This document shows, one piece after another, positions 54,250-64,000 of a stretch of 64,000 nucleotides of DNA. The stretch covers positions 226,001 through 290,000 of the forward strand of contig JAEMWC010000075.1 in assembly GCA_016490735.1 (NCBI GenBank), in the 5' to 3' direction. The notes under the pieces are model-generated. The model had not been told where the DNA came from and did not search any database. It saw only the letters and a program-made list of their open reading frames with translations. The position numbers and the translations under genes were made by a program. Position 1 is the first letter of the stretch, and each line of letters opens with the position of its first letter. This DNA comes from Pachyseris speciosa. Its lineage: Eukaryota > Cnidaria > Anthozoa > Scleractinia > Pachyseridae.

Positions 54250-54445
54250 TATTTAACAATTATTCACTAAATTGGAGGTGAATAAGAGTACTTTGCTAAA
54301 CACCTCCGAGTTAACCAATCAGAGCACGCGAAAAGCACTATTCGCTTGTGTGGTATATACTAAAACAATTATATTATTCACCAGTGTCGGCGAAAGAGGT
54401 GGAAATTTACCTCCACGTTGGTGAATAATTGTCAATTATTAGGCA
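54250..54445. repeat. MITE-like inverted repeat
   Basis: TTAACAATTATTCACTAAAT followed by TGGAGGTGAAT faces its complement (ACCTCCACGTTGGTGAATAA, TTGTCAATTA) about 150 bases later. No target duplication is clear. Confidence 0.6.
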
Positions 54446-55135
54446 AAGTCGTCGCCGTGGGGTGACGCCCACGAGTAATACCGCTAGCCATGATTACTAT
54501 GCATGAGGAAGGCAGTTTACGGGTTTCTATAAGTATGGTGCACCGCTTGGCGGCCCTCCGGGCCGCCGAAGCTCCGCTATACAGATCCCATTAGTTAATT
54601 GTCGACCATGTTTGTACGTGTTTTAGTTCTTCCTTTTTGTGGTCTCTTGAATTTGAACACCTGCGTTTGTCATATACTCCCTCATGTGGGCTATATGGGT
54701 GTGTGCAGCCCAAAGGGTATGGTTTTTAAGTTTAAAATGAAATAAGGTCAGAAATAGGGATAGTTTGTGCACTCTAGTCTTCAACTGAGTATGTATTTTT
54801 CTTATAAGAAGCTACTTCTACATCATTATGTGATAAGTATATACCAACAAAAGCCCTTCTCAAATTATGTTTACGCCAACCGTGTACGTAAAATAGGCCT
54901 GAAATAGAGTATTGAATTTTTGGTCAGGTCTGAAAATCGTAGATTTTGGTCTAAAATAGGGTAAGGGTTTCAGGAAGTGGGCCGCACACCCCCACCCAAT
55001 TCTTCTGGGAGTACCCCCGGGGGGGGGGGGAGGGGGTTTATATAAGTAGCGTTAAAACAGTTGTAAATCGATTACCATTCAACGATGGCCTCCTTAGTTG
55101 GATTACTATTTCAGTGGTATTGTTATTGGTAATTC
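54446..55135. other. Intergenic DNA with a GC-rich hairpin
   Basis: TTGGCGGCCCTCCGGGCCGCCGAA at about 54549-54572 is a strong short hairpin. A G-run (about 13) lies near 55018-55030. Nothing else is recognised. Confidence 0.45.
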
Positions 55136-55531
55136 CAGTGTCTGATCTAGGATTTCACTTTAGGGGGACATTCTGTCCCAGTCAACAATTTTCTAGGGCA
55201 CATTTCAGTTTTTTGGGGGACACACTGTTTTTTGCTTAGACATGTGAGAAATAAAAAGGTCAAGTCAGCAGAAATGAGTTATGAGTAGTACATGTATGTT
55301 ATAAAGACAAAAATAAAATAAACAGGGGATTAAACACAACTTTATGCATTAACATCTGGTGAATAAAATCCATGTTGTAAGTAAGTAGTAATTAAGTTAA
55401 CACTTTATTTATAGAGGGTAACACTAAATAGCTTAAAGGTAATAAACTTGTGGCCCTCAAACTGATTAGAGAAACATTACAGCATACAAATATCTAAAAA
55501 CAATACTATACTAATCTAAAAATTCTATTAA

Positions 55532-56545
55532 CCCATTGGCACCCGTGCCGGGCAAAACCGGCCGTAAAAAACTCCCATGCTTCAAAACATTGCAACTTTC
55601 TCAATCGCACGAATATTGCCTTAACTGTTAGTTGTGAGCACGAAATGGAATGCCCTTTAAATTTGGATATCCAATAAATGCAAGAAACGTAGCGATTTTT
55701 ACCAAATATGGCCTTTTGAGTTTGGACAAGAACGAAACTGACCGTTTTTAACGTCAAAGAGAAACGATAAAAATGCCCCTTTTTGCCTTCATGTTTTTTA
55801 AGGAAATCATCGCCTAAAAACCAAACTTCAACCATCATAACGAAATTCAGTCCTTTTTCTAGCTTAGAAATAACTTTTTTTGTTCATATTGTTCTCCCGA
55901 GCGTAGATACAGCCTTTTGTTCCAGTGCATTCGGGCCTTTCCACCATTTTTAACATCTAGACAACATTGCATGCTGGGAAATGACGAGAATTTTTGACAG
56001 CACCCGTTCCTTCTCCCAATTCTTTCACATATAAACTAAGTCTACAGCCACTCCGACCTACTGCCAAAAATTCCTGCTTGTGGTCATCTTCAGTACTCAG
56101 AAATTCCAAAATATGTGGCGGTAGGTCGAGAAATTCATCAATAGCCGAGTCCCAAAGGTACTAAGTGTTCGACCGGCCAAATTCCTAGTTCGTCGAGTAA
56201 CAAGCCAAATTCAACAACAAAAGACATCACCTTGCTCCATTCTTTGAGAAAGTGGACTCTTAGCTACCGTCACGCTCAATGATGCTCATCAGGCAGCCGC
56301 TAAAGATGAAAAATGGCTGTAAATTTAGCAGAAATCGCAAGCAAACCGAACTTGGGCCACGGTTGTTGCTTCACGGATAAAAAATAGCTTCGTCAAAATG
56401 ACGTTTTCAGAAACCTTGAGCCTCCAGTGGCTTAGGACAGCACCACTTTTCCCTGGTAGTTCAAACAAAGAGTCACGAATTGCTATTCATCGTTTATAGG
56501 TGGAAAATCACTCCGAAAATGTAAAAACAGCCGGTAGTCAATGGG
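55532..56545. mobile_element. 1014-bp TTAA-flanked, piggyBac-like non-autonomous element
   Basis: TTAA lies on both sides (55528-55531 and 56546-56549). The ends are CCCATTGGCACCCGTGCCGG and, complemented, CCCATTGACTACCGGCTG. The CCCNTTG start and TTAA target fit piggyBac. A - strand frame (from 55838) of 110 codons, MMVEVWFLGDDFLKKHEGKK..., has no DDE motif and is not obviously a transposase. Confidence 0.8.
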
Positions 56546-56777
56546 TTAAATATTATATTAAATTAATATCAAGCTAAATACTAAAATGATTTAAACTGAG
56601 CTGTTCTTTGAAATGACATTAAATAAACTCTTCTTAAATGCAGGAAGAGAATCTCTACTTCTTAATTCCCACATTCTCTTGCAGTTTCATTATCAACATT
56701 TCTTAATGATAGAGTTCACACACATGTATAATTTTTTAATATGCTTTAAAAAACAGAAACAAGACTAATCTATAGGA

Positions 56778-59294
56778 TCAAGTGGTTTTCTTGAAAATTC
56801 TCCTTTCTTTTTTTCCTCTCCATAAAAGGACAGCTTTGTTTAAGTCATAACTCTCAAATGAAGGTCCCTCAACACTAATTGTCATAAGATTATCTAGTGT
56901 TTCTGCCTCCATCCTATTTCTGTGGGCAGTTTTAGTCAAATTCTGAGCACTAAATCCACGCTCTACATCAGTTGTTTGCAGTGGAAGAATGAGAGCCAGC
57001 TGAGCTAACTTCAGCAAATTTGGAAAAGTGTCGGCATGAAACTTGACAATGCAACTCCAGAGTGTAGACAACTTCTCAGTTGGGTAGTGTTGCTCCTTAA
57101 AGGGGCAGTGTCACGCTATTGTACCATCACTTTAAAAAGCTTAAAACTGCCAATGCATCAGTGGAAACCTTAAAATAATGGTCTAGTTTTGTTGCCAAAG
57201 ACTGTAGTACTGCATTGACACCATAAACATCTGTATTCCATGTAAGATGACGAGGATGGAAATGGATTGAATTTTGAAAAAACTTGCCAGTTTTTTCAAA
57301 ATTTCAAGCTATGCATTGAAAAATAACCAAAAAAATTATTATGGTTATCTCTTCTTGCTAAAATTTCATTGGAATTCATCTTGTTGATTCTGCAGAAGCA
57401 TTTTTTGCACGATAACAGATAAAAGGCAGTAATTTTGGCAGAAATGAACCAAAAACAGCAAAAATCCCGGTGACAGTGCTCCTTTAACTACTTCCTTCAG
57501 CAAAGACCATTCCACCTTGGCCTGTGTAGGGTTAACAACAGCAGGAAATATTACTCCCCTCTCATTTGACCTTTCTTGTCCAAAGTGATTCAAGAGTTTC
57601 AATAATTGAACATTTCCATAGTTTGAAAGTTCCTCAGATGTCATGAAAGATACCCCTCTAAGACTCAAGATTGAAAACGCATCAACAAGATCTTGTGATT
57701 CTTGAGGAAATCTGGCTGTTATCTGTTCAGTTAGATTATCAATAAAAGCATCTCTGATCTTGATTGCCTGAGCTTTGGCAGCTTCAGAAACTGATATTTT
57801 GTGCTCACCCAAATACCAGTCACCAGACTCATCCTGTTTCAAGGTTTCAGTGAGCTTCTTTGTGTAGAAGCCATTGCCTTTTTTCACTTCGCCAATTTCC
57901 TTAAGAGTGGTGGAAATACATGTTCCAATGATGGAAACATCAAGATCCTCCTTCTGAAATATTTGGTTGAGTTGAGTTAGCCAAGGAATAACATCCATTA
58001 GGTAGTACATTGTTGCCACATTCTGAACTTGAGTTAGCTTCTTGAGAAAACCTACTGCCTTGGCATCATTCCTGTGGTTGGCAAAGTAAGTGACTAGGGC
58101 ATCCCATGACCTGAACACAGTTTCTAGCGCACTATAGAAAACAAACCACCTGACTGCATGCATTTCCTTCACCTTCAACTTTGGGCTCTGTAGAACCTCT
58201 TGAATGGCCTTTAACCCAGCAGTTCATTTCGAGGATTTGGAGAAGTAATAATACAAATCTGTTAACAGTTGCCTGTACTTCTCCATTGTTGCAACATTAC
58301 TGGCTGCTTGACTACTGCACAATACTAAGCGATGTGCCATGCAATGGATATTAATCATAAATGGGTTTTCCTTTTTCAGAAGTGTGCTAACATCTCCAAC
58401 CCTTCCTGTCATGATTGATGTCCAATCACTTCCAAAACTCCTTACTTTATGAAGAGATACACCACGGGCTGCAAGGACATTCTTTATTTTCTGAGCCACA
58501 TTGGAAGCAGTGCACAGTTCCTCTTCAATAGTTATGTTAGTGAGGAAGTGAGTCTCTGGAATAATACAATCAGATATCAACTTTGCATAAATCACCAGTT
58601 TTTTGGAAACTGCAATGTCAGTACTTTCGTCCGCCATGACACTTACAAAGGAAGATTTCTGCAGCTTTTCAGTGATTTCACTTTGAATGTTCTCAGCAAT
58701 TACTGACTCGAATTCTTTAGCACTTTGAACTGAATCGTATGAAGCATTCTTTCCTACAGTGAGGTTTTCAAGGTCTTTGCACCCTTGCAACTTAAGGAAA
58801 TTCAACAAAGATCTGTATCTCTCGGTAGCGATATATTCCTTACCGAGCCAATACACAGCTCTCAATGCACTAACCACCGCTTCCTCCTGGAGAGCAACGG
58901 AATTTACAACAGCTCTTTCAAAATTGCTGGCCATATGAACTTCCTCGAGAGCGTTTTGATGATCCTGACTTTCTACGTGGCGAGTCAGTGTCGAAGTTCT
59001 GAAATTAGTGCAGCCAGAAGTGAAGGGATTTGCTTTGCTAGACTCAATGCAAATCGAACACAACATACCCTTTGTGTTGTCGTATCGCATCCACTTGTAT
59101 CTATCCAACCAGATAGACTGAAAGTTTCTCCTTGCTGCTTTGGCTTTCGGTTCGACAAAAGGTTCACGTTCTTCAGTATCACTCAATTTATCTTCGTCAA
59201 CGTTGTCGGATCTGCAGGTTTCCGTTTGCGGTCTGTGTTCTTCTCTTTTGTTTTCTCGACCAAAGAATGATAATATTCTTTTCTGCTTTGACAT
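56778..59294 (-). pseudogene. hAT transposase (ZNF862/KIAA1586-like), one stop and one insertion
   Basis: The likely start is MSKQKRILSFFGRENK at 59294. A TTF/BED-type zinc finger (LCSIC ... LTRHVESQDH) spans about residues 70-120. The RNase H-like core shows VSVMADESTDIAVSKKL (Asp), FGSDWTSIMTGRVGDVSTLL (Asp) and INIHCMAHRLVLCSS (CxxH). The C-terminal dimerisation domain is LQTTDVERGFSAQNLTKTAH and RMEAETLDNLMTIS. A TGA at about 58226 interrupts the frame (KSSK then TAGLKAIQ). A 387-base TTAA insertion at 57097-57487 splits VVK and EQHYP but leaves the flanking frame in register. Without these the protein would be about 709 residues. It resembles the hAT-derived proteins found as host genes in animals, but the TIRs and duplication show this is a transposon. 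Confidence 0.9.
57101..57483. mobile_element. 383-bp TTAA MITE inside the transposase gene
   Basis: TTAA at 57097-57100 and 57484-57487. Ends AGGGGCAGTGTCACG and complement AGGAGCACTGTCACCGGG. A second family member lies at 63145-63505. No coding capacity. Confidence 0.88.
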
Positions 59295-59672
59295 GACAAT
59301 AATAAAGCAGAACGACAAAAAAAACAACCGAACTAACACGTTGCGTTTCATCGATCAAGCGTGAAAAGTAAGGGGTTCGCAATGGGCACTTGCATTTTAA
59401 TAAATTGACCCCCCTATATGGATAATTATACTTGTTCCCAGGAATCTCAACTCAGTCTCTGGCAGCCATTTTTCGTAAAACGCACATTGTTTTATATTGC
59501 CAATTCGATGAAACTTAAAATCACAAAGTGTTTTCCAAAAACGTAGGAAGGGAAGGGAAATTGCAAGTCAGTAGCTGCAGATGTTTGCTGAGCCAAAATG
59601 GTCCACAAGACAAATATTTGGGAGCCATCTTCTATCGAACTGCCGCAATGGCGCGCTCTAGATCAGACACTG

Positions 59673-59812
59673 TAATTCTTTATGTTAGAAGAACGCAACC
59701 AGCTAACATCGACCATAAACACGATCTTACACCGAAGTCTGAAGTCTGAGGTCCATTCTCGGCATTCGTAGTTTTTTATTCAGTCTTTGATTCCTTTATT
59801 TCCTTCAACGAA
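59673..59812 (+). promoter_or_regulatory. Upstream region of the EEP-fold gene
   Basis: Only 140 bases separate the hAT right end from the ATG of the next gene. No TATA box or splice acceptor is obvious. Whatever promoter the gene uses must lie here, inside the transposon end, or further off via a 5' exon. Confidence 0.35.
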
Positions 59813-60640
59813 ATGGCCGCCAAATACGATAGTGGAGTTGGCGAAATTGCTGCTGGCATGGCAGGGTTGAGTCTCGGCGTAAACGTGCTCAGCTGGAATA
59901 TTAACGGGAAAACTCACAGCGGAATGGCAGATGTCCGACATAGGACGATACCAAGTGTGATTAAAAGGATTCACCCAGACGTCATGCTTCTGCAAGAGAC
60001 CAAAAAGTCCATCATGCAATGGGTCAAACACATAGGCAACGGTACGTACAAATGTGAGAAAGCTGGAGATGAGGAAGAATCCCAGGTACTCTATGACGAG
60101 AAAACATTTGAGAAAGTATCTACATCCAATGTGAACCAACTTGTAGATAACATTCTGGTAGAGATGTTCCCTGCAGAGCAAACACGAAGACTGAGAAGTA
60201 ATGAAGTGCCTGAAAGACAAGTCGTAAAGAACCGTACTTGTGTCGTTCACCTACGGCACAAAAGCACAAACCGAGAATTCGTTTTCGTATCTTACCATAA
60301 CATCCGAAAGGGTGGGGGTAAAGGGGTTGTCAAAGACTGGGTCTCTCGATTTTGCCAACTCATAGCAAAAATACACAAGTTGAGCAAATGCAATGTCATA
60401 GCTGGGGTGGACTTCAACTGTGGTGGTTTCAATCATGCCGAGCTTGTCACAGTTCCAGATTATGATGCAACCCAGAGGAGGAGTTGCAAACAAAAAGTCG
60501 ACTTCTTCATATTGAACACTGAGTTTAAAATGGATCATAGTGTGAGAGCTTTCGACCTTTTGACGTTTGTGGGATACGATATGAAGAAAGACGCGGATGA
60601 AGCTCTTGATCATGACCCCTTAATTTTCCATATAAGTTAA
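59813..60640 (+). CDS. Endonuclease/exonuclease/phosphatase-fold protein, intronless
   Basis: 275 codons, ATG to TAA, no interruption. The EEP metal-hydrolase fold (DNase I, APE1, inositol phosphatases) is indicated by LSWNING (Asn29), LLQETK (Glu62), SYHN (His162), GVDFNCGG (Asp200, Asn202), KVDFFIL (Asp230) and LDHDPLIF (Asp266-His267), in the correct order and spacing. No signal peptide or targeting sequence is visible. It lacks the reverse transcriptase that would mark a LINE, and its composition is ordinary, so it may be a host gene, possibly a retrocopy or a domesticated endonuclease. The substrate cannot be inferred. Confidence 0.78.
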   Translation: MAAKYDSGVGEIAAGMAGLSLGVNVLSWNINGKTHSGMADVRHRTIPSVIKRIHPDVMLLQETKKSIMQWVKHIGNGTYKCEKAGDEEESQVLYDEKTFEKVSTSNVNQLVDNILVEMFPAEQTRRLRSNEVPERQVVKNRTCVVHLRHKSTNREFVFVSYHNIRKGGGKGVVKDWVSRFCQLIAKIHKLSKCNVIAGVDFNCGGFNHAELVTVPDYDATQRRSCKQKVDFFILNTEFKMDHSVRAFDLLTFVGYDMKKDADEALDHDPLIFHIS

Positions 60641-61698
60641 CCACAGGAACGAGATGCCAGCGATAACTCATAGGTAGGGCAGGTAGGTTGCCTATATTTA
60701 TACACGATGTGTATAAAAGCTGAAAGCTTGTGGGGTCGTGTACAATACATTACTACTAAATTAAAATACAAGTAAAGCTAAATATTAAATACAATTAAAT
60801 GCAGTGTAAATGCATATTAAATCCTATCAGCGCGACTTGAAGTTTGAAGCTTACATTCAAATATATACAAAATCTTCAAGTTCAAAACTAGCGGTCGAGG
60901 CTGATAATACGTTGTTCCAATTTCAAATCTTTAAACAGTGCGTGTTTGTTGCCTATTGCAACACCATAAGGTTTTACTTAGCTCAGAGGCAAAAAAGCTG
61001 CCAAGTCCTTGTGATGACATTAGTTTCCATCTAGGGAGCACAGTCTCCACTTCAAACCTTTGTTAGTGGCTAGTAAAATCTACTGTATTTAGTTTTGAGA
61101 GGACAAATAGAAGTTGTCATTAAAATAACGTTTATTATATAAACACCAATGAAATACCAGGTGAGCTTTCACGCAAAAACATGATAATTACATGTTATCT
61201 TCACACGTGAAAAGATCACCACTGCTATGGTTACATAATAAATCGCACCTTCAAGCCATGTAATATCCTCTATGTATCACATAGTGTATGTGGAAATGCT
61301 CTGAATCCCAAAGTGTACAGTATGCATCAATTCTGGACAATTTTGGATTATTAGAAGATTATTATTGTTGAATTAATTTTCATGCCTCAGGTTTTCACCC
61401 AAAGGACATAGGATTGATGTGGTACAAGTACATAGCCTATAAATGCAAAATCACTCACCAGTTCACTATTTAATGAGCAATTGCTTCAACTGTTTTGGTG
61501 TAATTGAGAGCTGGCGTGGAAATGTGAACTAGGTCAAATGATCTGAACAACAGTTTTATAGGAAAAAAAACCTTTACCCCTGAATTAAACCCTGCTTACT
61601 AGGGTCTTGCCTCTTTATTAGCTCAATTAAAATAAACAGAAGTGTATCATTATTATTATATACCAAACTATAATTTTATTCCAGTCCATGGAGCTTAC
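60641..61698. other. Intergenic DNA downstream of the EEP-fold gene
   Basis: AT-rich. AATAAA at about 61227 is a possible polyadenylation signal. No repeat or gene is supported. Confidence 0.4.
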
Positions 61699-61776
61699 CT
61701 CAGTTATTGGTGTGCAATCATCAACATCCGGATTGTCATCACACATACAGGATGTTGAAGTAGTCAAGTACATCCC
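61699..61776 (-). CDS. Possible internal exon of an unidentified gene
   Basis: A 78-base, phase 0-0 exon bounded on the - strand by TTTTGCAG and GTAAGC. It would encode GMYLTTSTSCMCDDNPDVDD then CTPITE. Two more exon-like ends, each GAG followed by GTAAGC or GTAAAA, lie at about 62064 and 62190, so a multi-exon - strand gene could run through the right edge. No family is recognised and the call rests on splice signals alone. Confidence 0.35.
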
Positions 61777-63144
61777 CTGCAAAACAAAAATTGCCTGAAA
61801 TTTCAGTTTAAATGAATGGTTAATTAATATATTTTTAGGCATATTTTGAAAGGTCAAAAACTTGGTCCTCTTAATTGACTGGCCACATCATTTGAAGAGG
61901 TCCATACTTGTTACAATGACTGTTTTGCATCGATGAGAGCTAATTGACATAAAGATGAATGTCAATTAAGATACCATTAACAATATTAATTATTAATATT
62001 AATTTTAACAAACATTACCTGGCCTAATTTCAATCCCTTTCACAATAATTGATGAAAGCTGGCTTACCTCAGAGGTTTGGAGTCTGTAACAGAGACCTTC
62101 TTGGTCAGGTGGTTTGTAAGAGTGTAGTGTAAATTAATTTTGTAAAGTTACCCAAGTGTGCTTCAAGTTGTTTGAATTCATGTTGTTTTACCTCAAAGTG
62201 CATACACCAGCTTCTTATTTGAGGTCCAGTTCTTGCAAAAAGGTTTTGAAAACACTGACAGTAAAAATAATGCATTACCTTTAAAATGTGCTACACTACG
62301 TGAAATTTGGGTGTCTCAAGATTCGTTGAGTAGAAGCAAGCCCTTGACAATAAATCCTGACATTGCAGGGTTAATTGCAATACAGGGGTAATACTGTACC
62401 TATACATAATCTTCATGTGTGCCCCTGCTGCCCATGGCATTTGACTCCATGGCAATTTTGATTATCAGTTATAAAGAGGATAATTGAATAGTAAAATAAG
62501 AAGAGATATTTGTAAATATACATGAATTAAATGTGCGGTATATTTATATTAATTAAATCCATTATCATTCCATTACCAAATACTTTTATCACATTGACTT
62601 AACTAAAACCAGTTATCTCAACATTGTTCTTGGCATACGAATCATATAACGCATCTTGGGTGTTATGGAACAGGCTGGATACAACTCTTTGAATTTCTGA
62701 TGATGGTTTCGAATTATTAAACTTGTATACCCTTGCATCAGGAACCCAGCCAGACTGGGGACAAAGCCTGGCCTGAAAGCCAGGGTGAACCTGGCATGTG
62801 GCCAGGGGATTAAAAAACCGGGAAAGCTACGGTCACAGGGCCAGCTCAGCCTGGCCTGGTTCCAAATTGGGGAAAGAAAAAGTGAAAAGCATTGGCCTGA
62901 ATGGCCTGGACTGGCCAGGGCCAAAAATTGGTAAAGTCTCAGCCAGCCAGGGCAGTATCAAATAGCTAGAGATGTTAGCTCGGCAGGTCAAGCTGCAGCG
63001 GTATAAATATGTTCCACCCAAGCTGCCAGGCCACAAAAACTTACACTAGCATTAATATGACTATTAGAGCAATGCTGAGTCAACAGTCAATTTAAGTATA
63101 CCAAACTAACTTATTATGATTGTATCAGTCATCAAATGTATTAC
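61777..63144. other. Intronic or intergenic DNA with a CCTGGC-rich stretch
   Basis: Bases 62740-62960 are rich in CCTGGCC/GGCCAGG words in both orientations, giving weak fold-back potential. Weak exon-like pieces are noted with the 61699 entry. No firm feature. Confidence 0.4.
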
Positions 63145-63505
63145 AGAAAGGGGTACTGTCATGTCCATGCATTCGTTTTATATGTTCAAATTGTGAAGAA
63201 TTACTTTTCCTTAAAGTGCTCGGCCTGTTAAACATGAAGAGGTAGACTTCAAACAATTTGTTCGAAAGAAAATAAACAAATATTATTTTATGGTGATTTT
63301 TCCCTGACACAATGATAAAAGTTGAAAACGAACTTTTTCAAGTTGCAATCCATTTCCTCCCTGTCATCCTTGGCCATACACAACCGCAAATAGTTTCAAG
63401 GCACATAACAAGTACTACATACTGTAAGAAGGCTGCAAAAAAGTTAAAGGTTATATTATTGCAATTTAATCTTTAGGTTTATCCAAATTTCATGACAGTG
63501 CCCCT
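63145..63505. mobile_element. TTAA MITE, second copy of the 57101 family
   Basis: The left end AAAGGGGTACTGTCATG and right end complement AAAGGGGCACTGTCATG match the family at 57101. TTAA follows the right end (63506-63509). The left target site is decayed (TTAC). No coding capacity. Confidence 0.68.
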
Positions 63506-64000
63506 TTAACACTGTGTCTATCACATGTTTTTTAATACGCATGTATACAACAAGAGAATTTCTTTGAAAACGTTATCAGAGAATATGACATATAAAAAAT
63601 AACGAAACAAATAAAGGATGTGATATGAGGCTGTCCAACAATTTTATTTACAATAAGCAAATTACATTTCACTCAAATCACTTCAAATCATTGAAATGTA
63701 CGCGCCAACAGAGCTTGTTTTTCCAGATTTTTATGTACACAATATCAGGTTATGTCAAGCGTAGTTGTCTGAATCATAAATTTGTAATAGACTTAAGCTT
63801 AAATTTCTACCAATATTATTGTCAAAAATATTAAAAAATGCAAAAATTAAGGTTTACAAACTTGTGCATTCAAGAGAAAGCAGATCTAGAGATCTATACA
63901 TTTGAATTTTAAAATTTATATGAACTGGAACAAAAATTAGAAGAGAAATGGTAAACAGCGGACTTAGCTAATATTGATTTAATTTTTTTTGGGCCGTTTA
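63506..64000. other. AT-rich DNA at the right edge
   Basis: No supported feature. A 69-codon frame at 63625-63834 is Phe/Asn/Lys rich and unconvincing. Confidence 0.45.

Larger units (their letters stand above)
55136..59672 (-). mobile_element. Near-complete hAT DNA transposon, 4.5 kb
   Basis: The left end CAGTGTCTGATCTAGGATTT and the right end, complement CAGTGTCTGATCTAGAGCGC, share 15 bases. TAATTC flanks both sides (55130-55135, 59673-59678), a 6-bp target duplication. One long - strand transposase gene fills the right half. Two TTAA-flanked elements (55532-56545, 57101-57483) have since inserted. Most hAT elements make 8-bp duplications; 6-bp duplications mark a minority group. Confidence 0.9.

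Noticed and set aside
58785..59270. 161-codon + strand frame
   Set aside because: Antisense shadow of the hAT transposase N-terminus.

Overview
This window looks like nuclear DNA of a cnidarian, most likely a stony coral or a close relative. The evidence is AT-rich intergenic DNA, a spliced gene with GT-AG introns, and a dense load of eukaryotic transposons (Polinton/Maverick, Penelope-like, Ty3/gypsy, L1/Tx1-like and CR1/L2-like LINEs, hAT, tRNA-derived SINEs, many MITEs). I see no bacterial operons, rRNA or CRISPR. The assignment to cnidarians is inference from this transposon mix and cannot be settled here.

Layout. (1) 1-5.6 kb: the last six exons of an unrecognised host gene on the + strand, its 3' UTR, and an A-rich tract. 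(2) 5.6-9 kb: small DNA transposons, including an 885-bp element with 66-bp terminal inverted repeats (TIRs) and a near-perfect 9-bp target duplication that carries a RecQ-like helicase fragment. (3) 9-11 kb: a degenerate Tx1-like LINE broken by a 304-bp fold-back insertion. (4) 11.2-28.6 kb: a decayed Polinton/Maverick (virus-like DNA transposon). Its capsid-side genes lie on the - strand (PLA2 domain protein, zinc-knuckle peptide, adenain-like protease, PX-like protein, major capsid protein, two small ORFs). A fibre-like gene, a helical protein and the integrase lie on the + strand, and protein-primed DNA polymerase B is on the - strand, convergent with the integrase. The fibre-like gene is split by a Penelope-like fragment and a 4.3-kb Ty3/gypsy element. 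(5) 28.6-49 kb: a graveyard of CR1/L2-like LINE pieces, a 43-bp minisatellite, MITEs, an inverted SINE pair, and remnants of a cnidarian-type nuclease-like protein split by another Penelope-like element. (6) 49.5-51.7 kb: a second Tx1-like LINE. (7) 53-55 kb: more MITEs. (8) 55.1-59.7 kb: a nearly complete hAT element with one long transposase gene, broken only by one stop codon and one TTAA-targeting MITE. (9) 59.8-60.6 kb: an apparently intact intronless endonuclease/exonuclease/phosphatase-fold gene. (10) 60.6-64 kb: intergenic or intronic DNA with one plausible - strand exon.

How it fits together. Only two loci look like host genes: the spliced gene at the left edge and the EEP-fold gene near the right. 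The rest is nested mobile DNA. Nesting gives relative ages: Polinton, then Penelope-like fragment, then Ty3/gypsy (LTRs 196/197 identical, so youngest); nuclease-like gene, then Penelope; hAT, then TTAA MITEs. Target-site duplications sort the DNA transposons into groups: 9-bp (Mutator-like), 6-bp with CAG termini (hAT-like), 8-bp, and TTAA.
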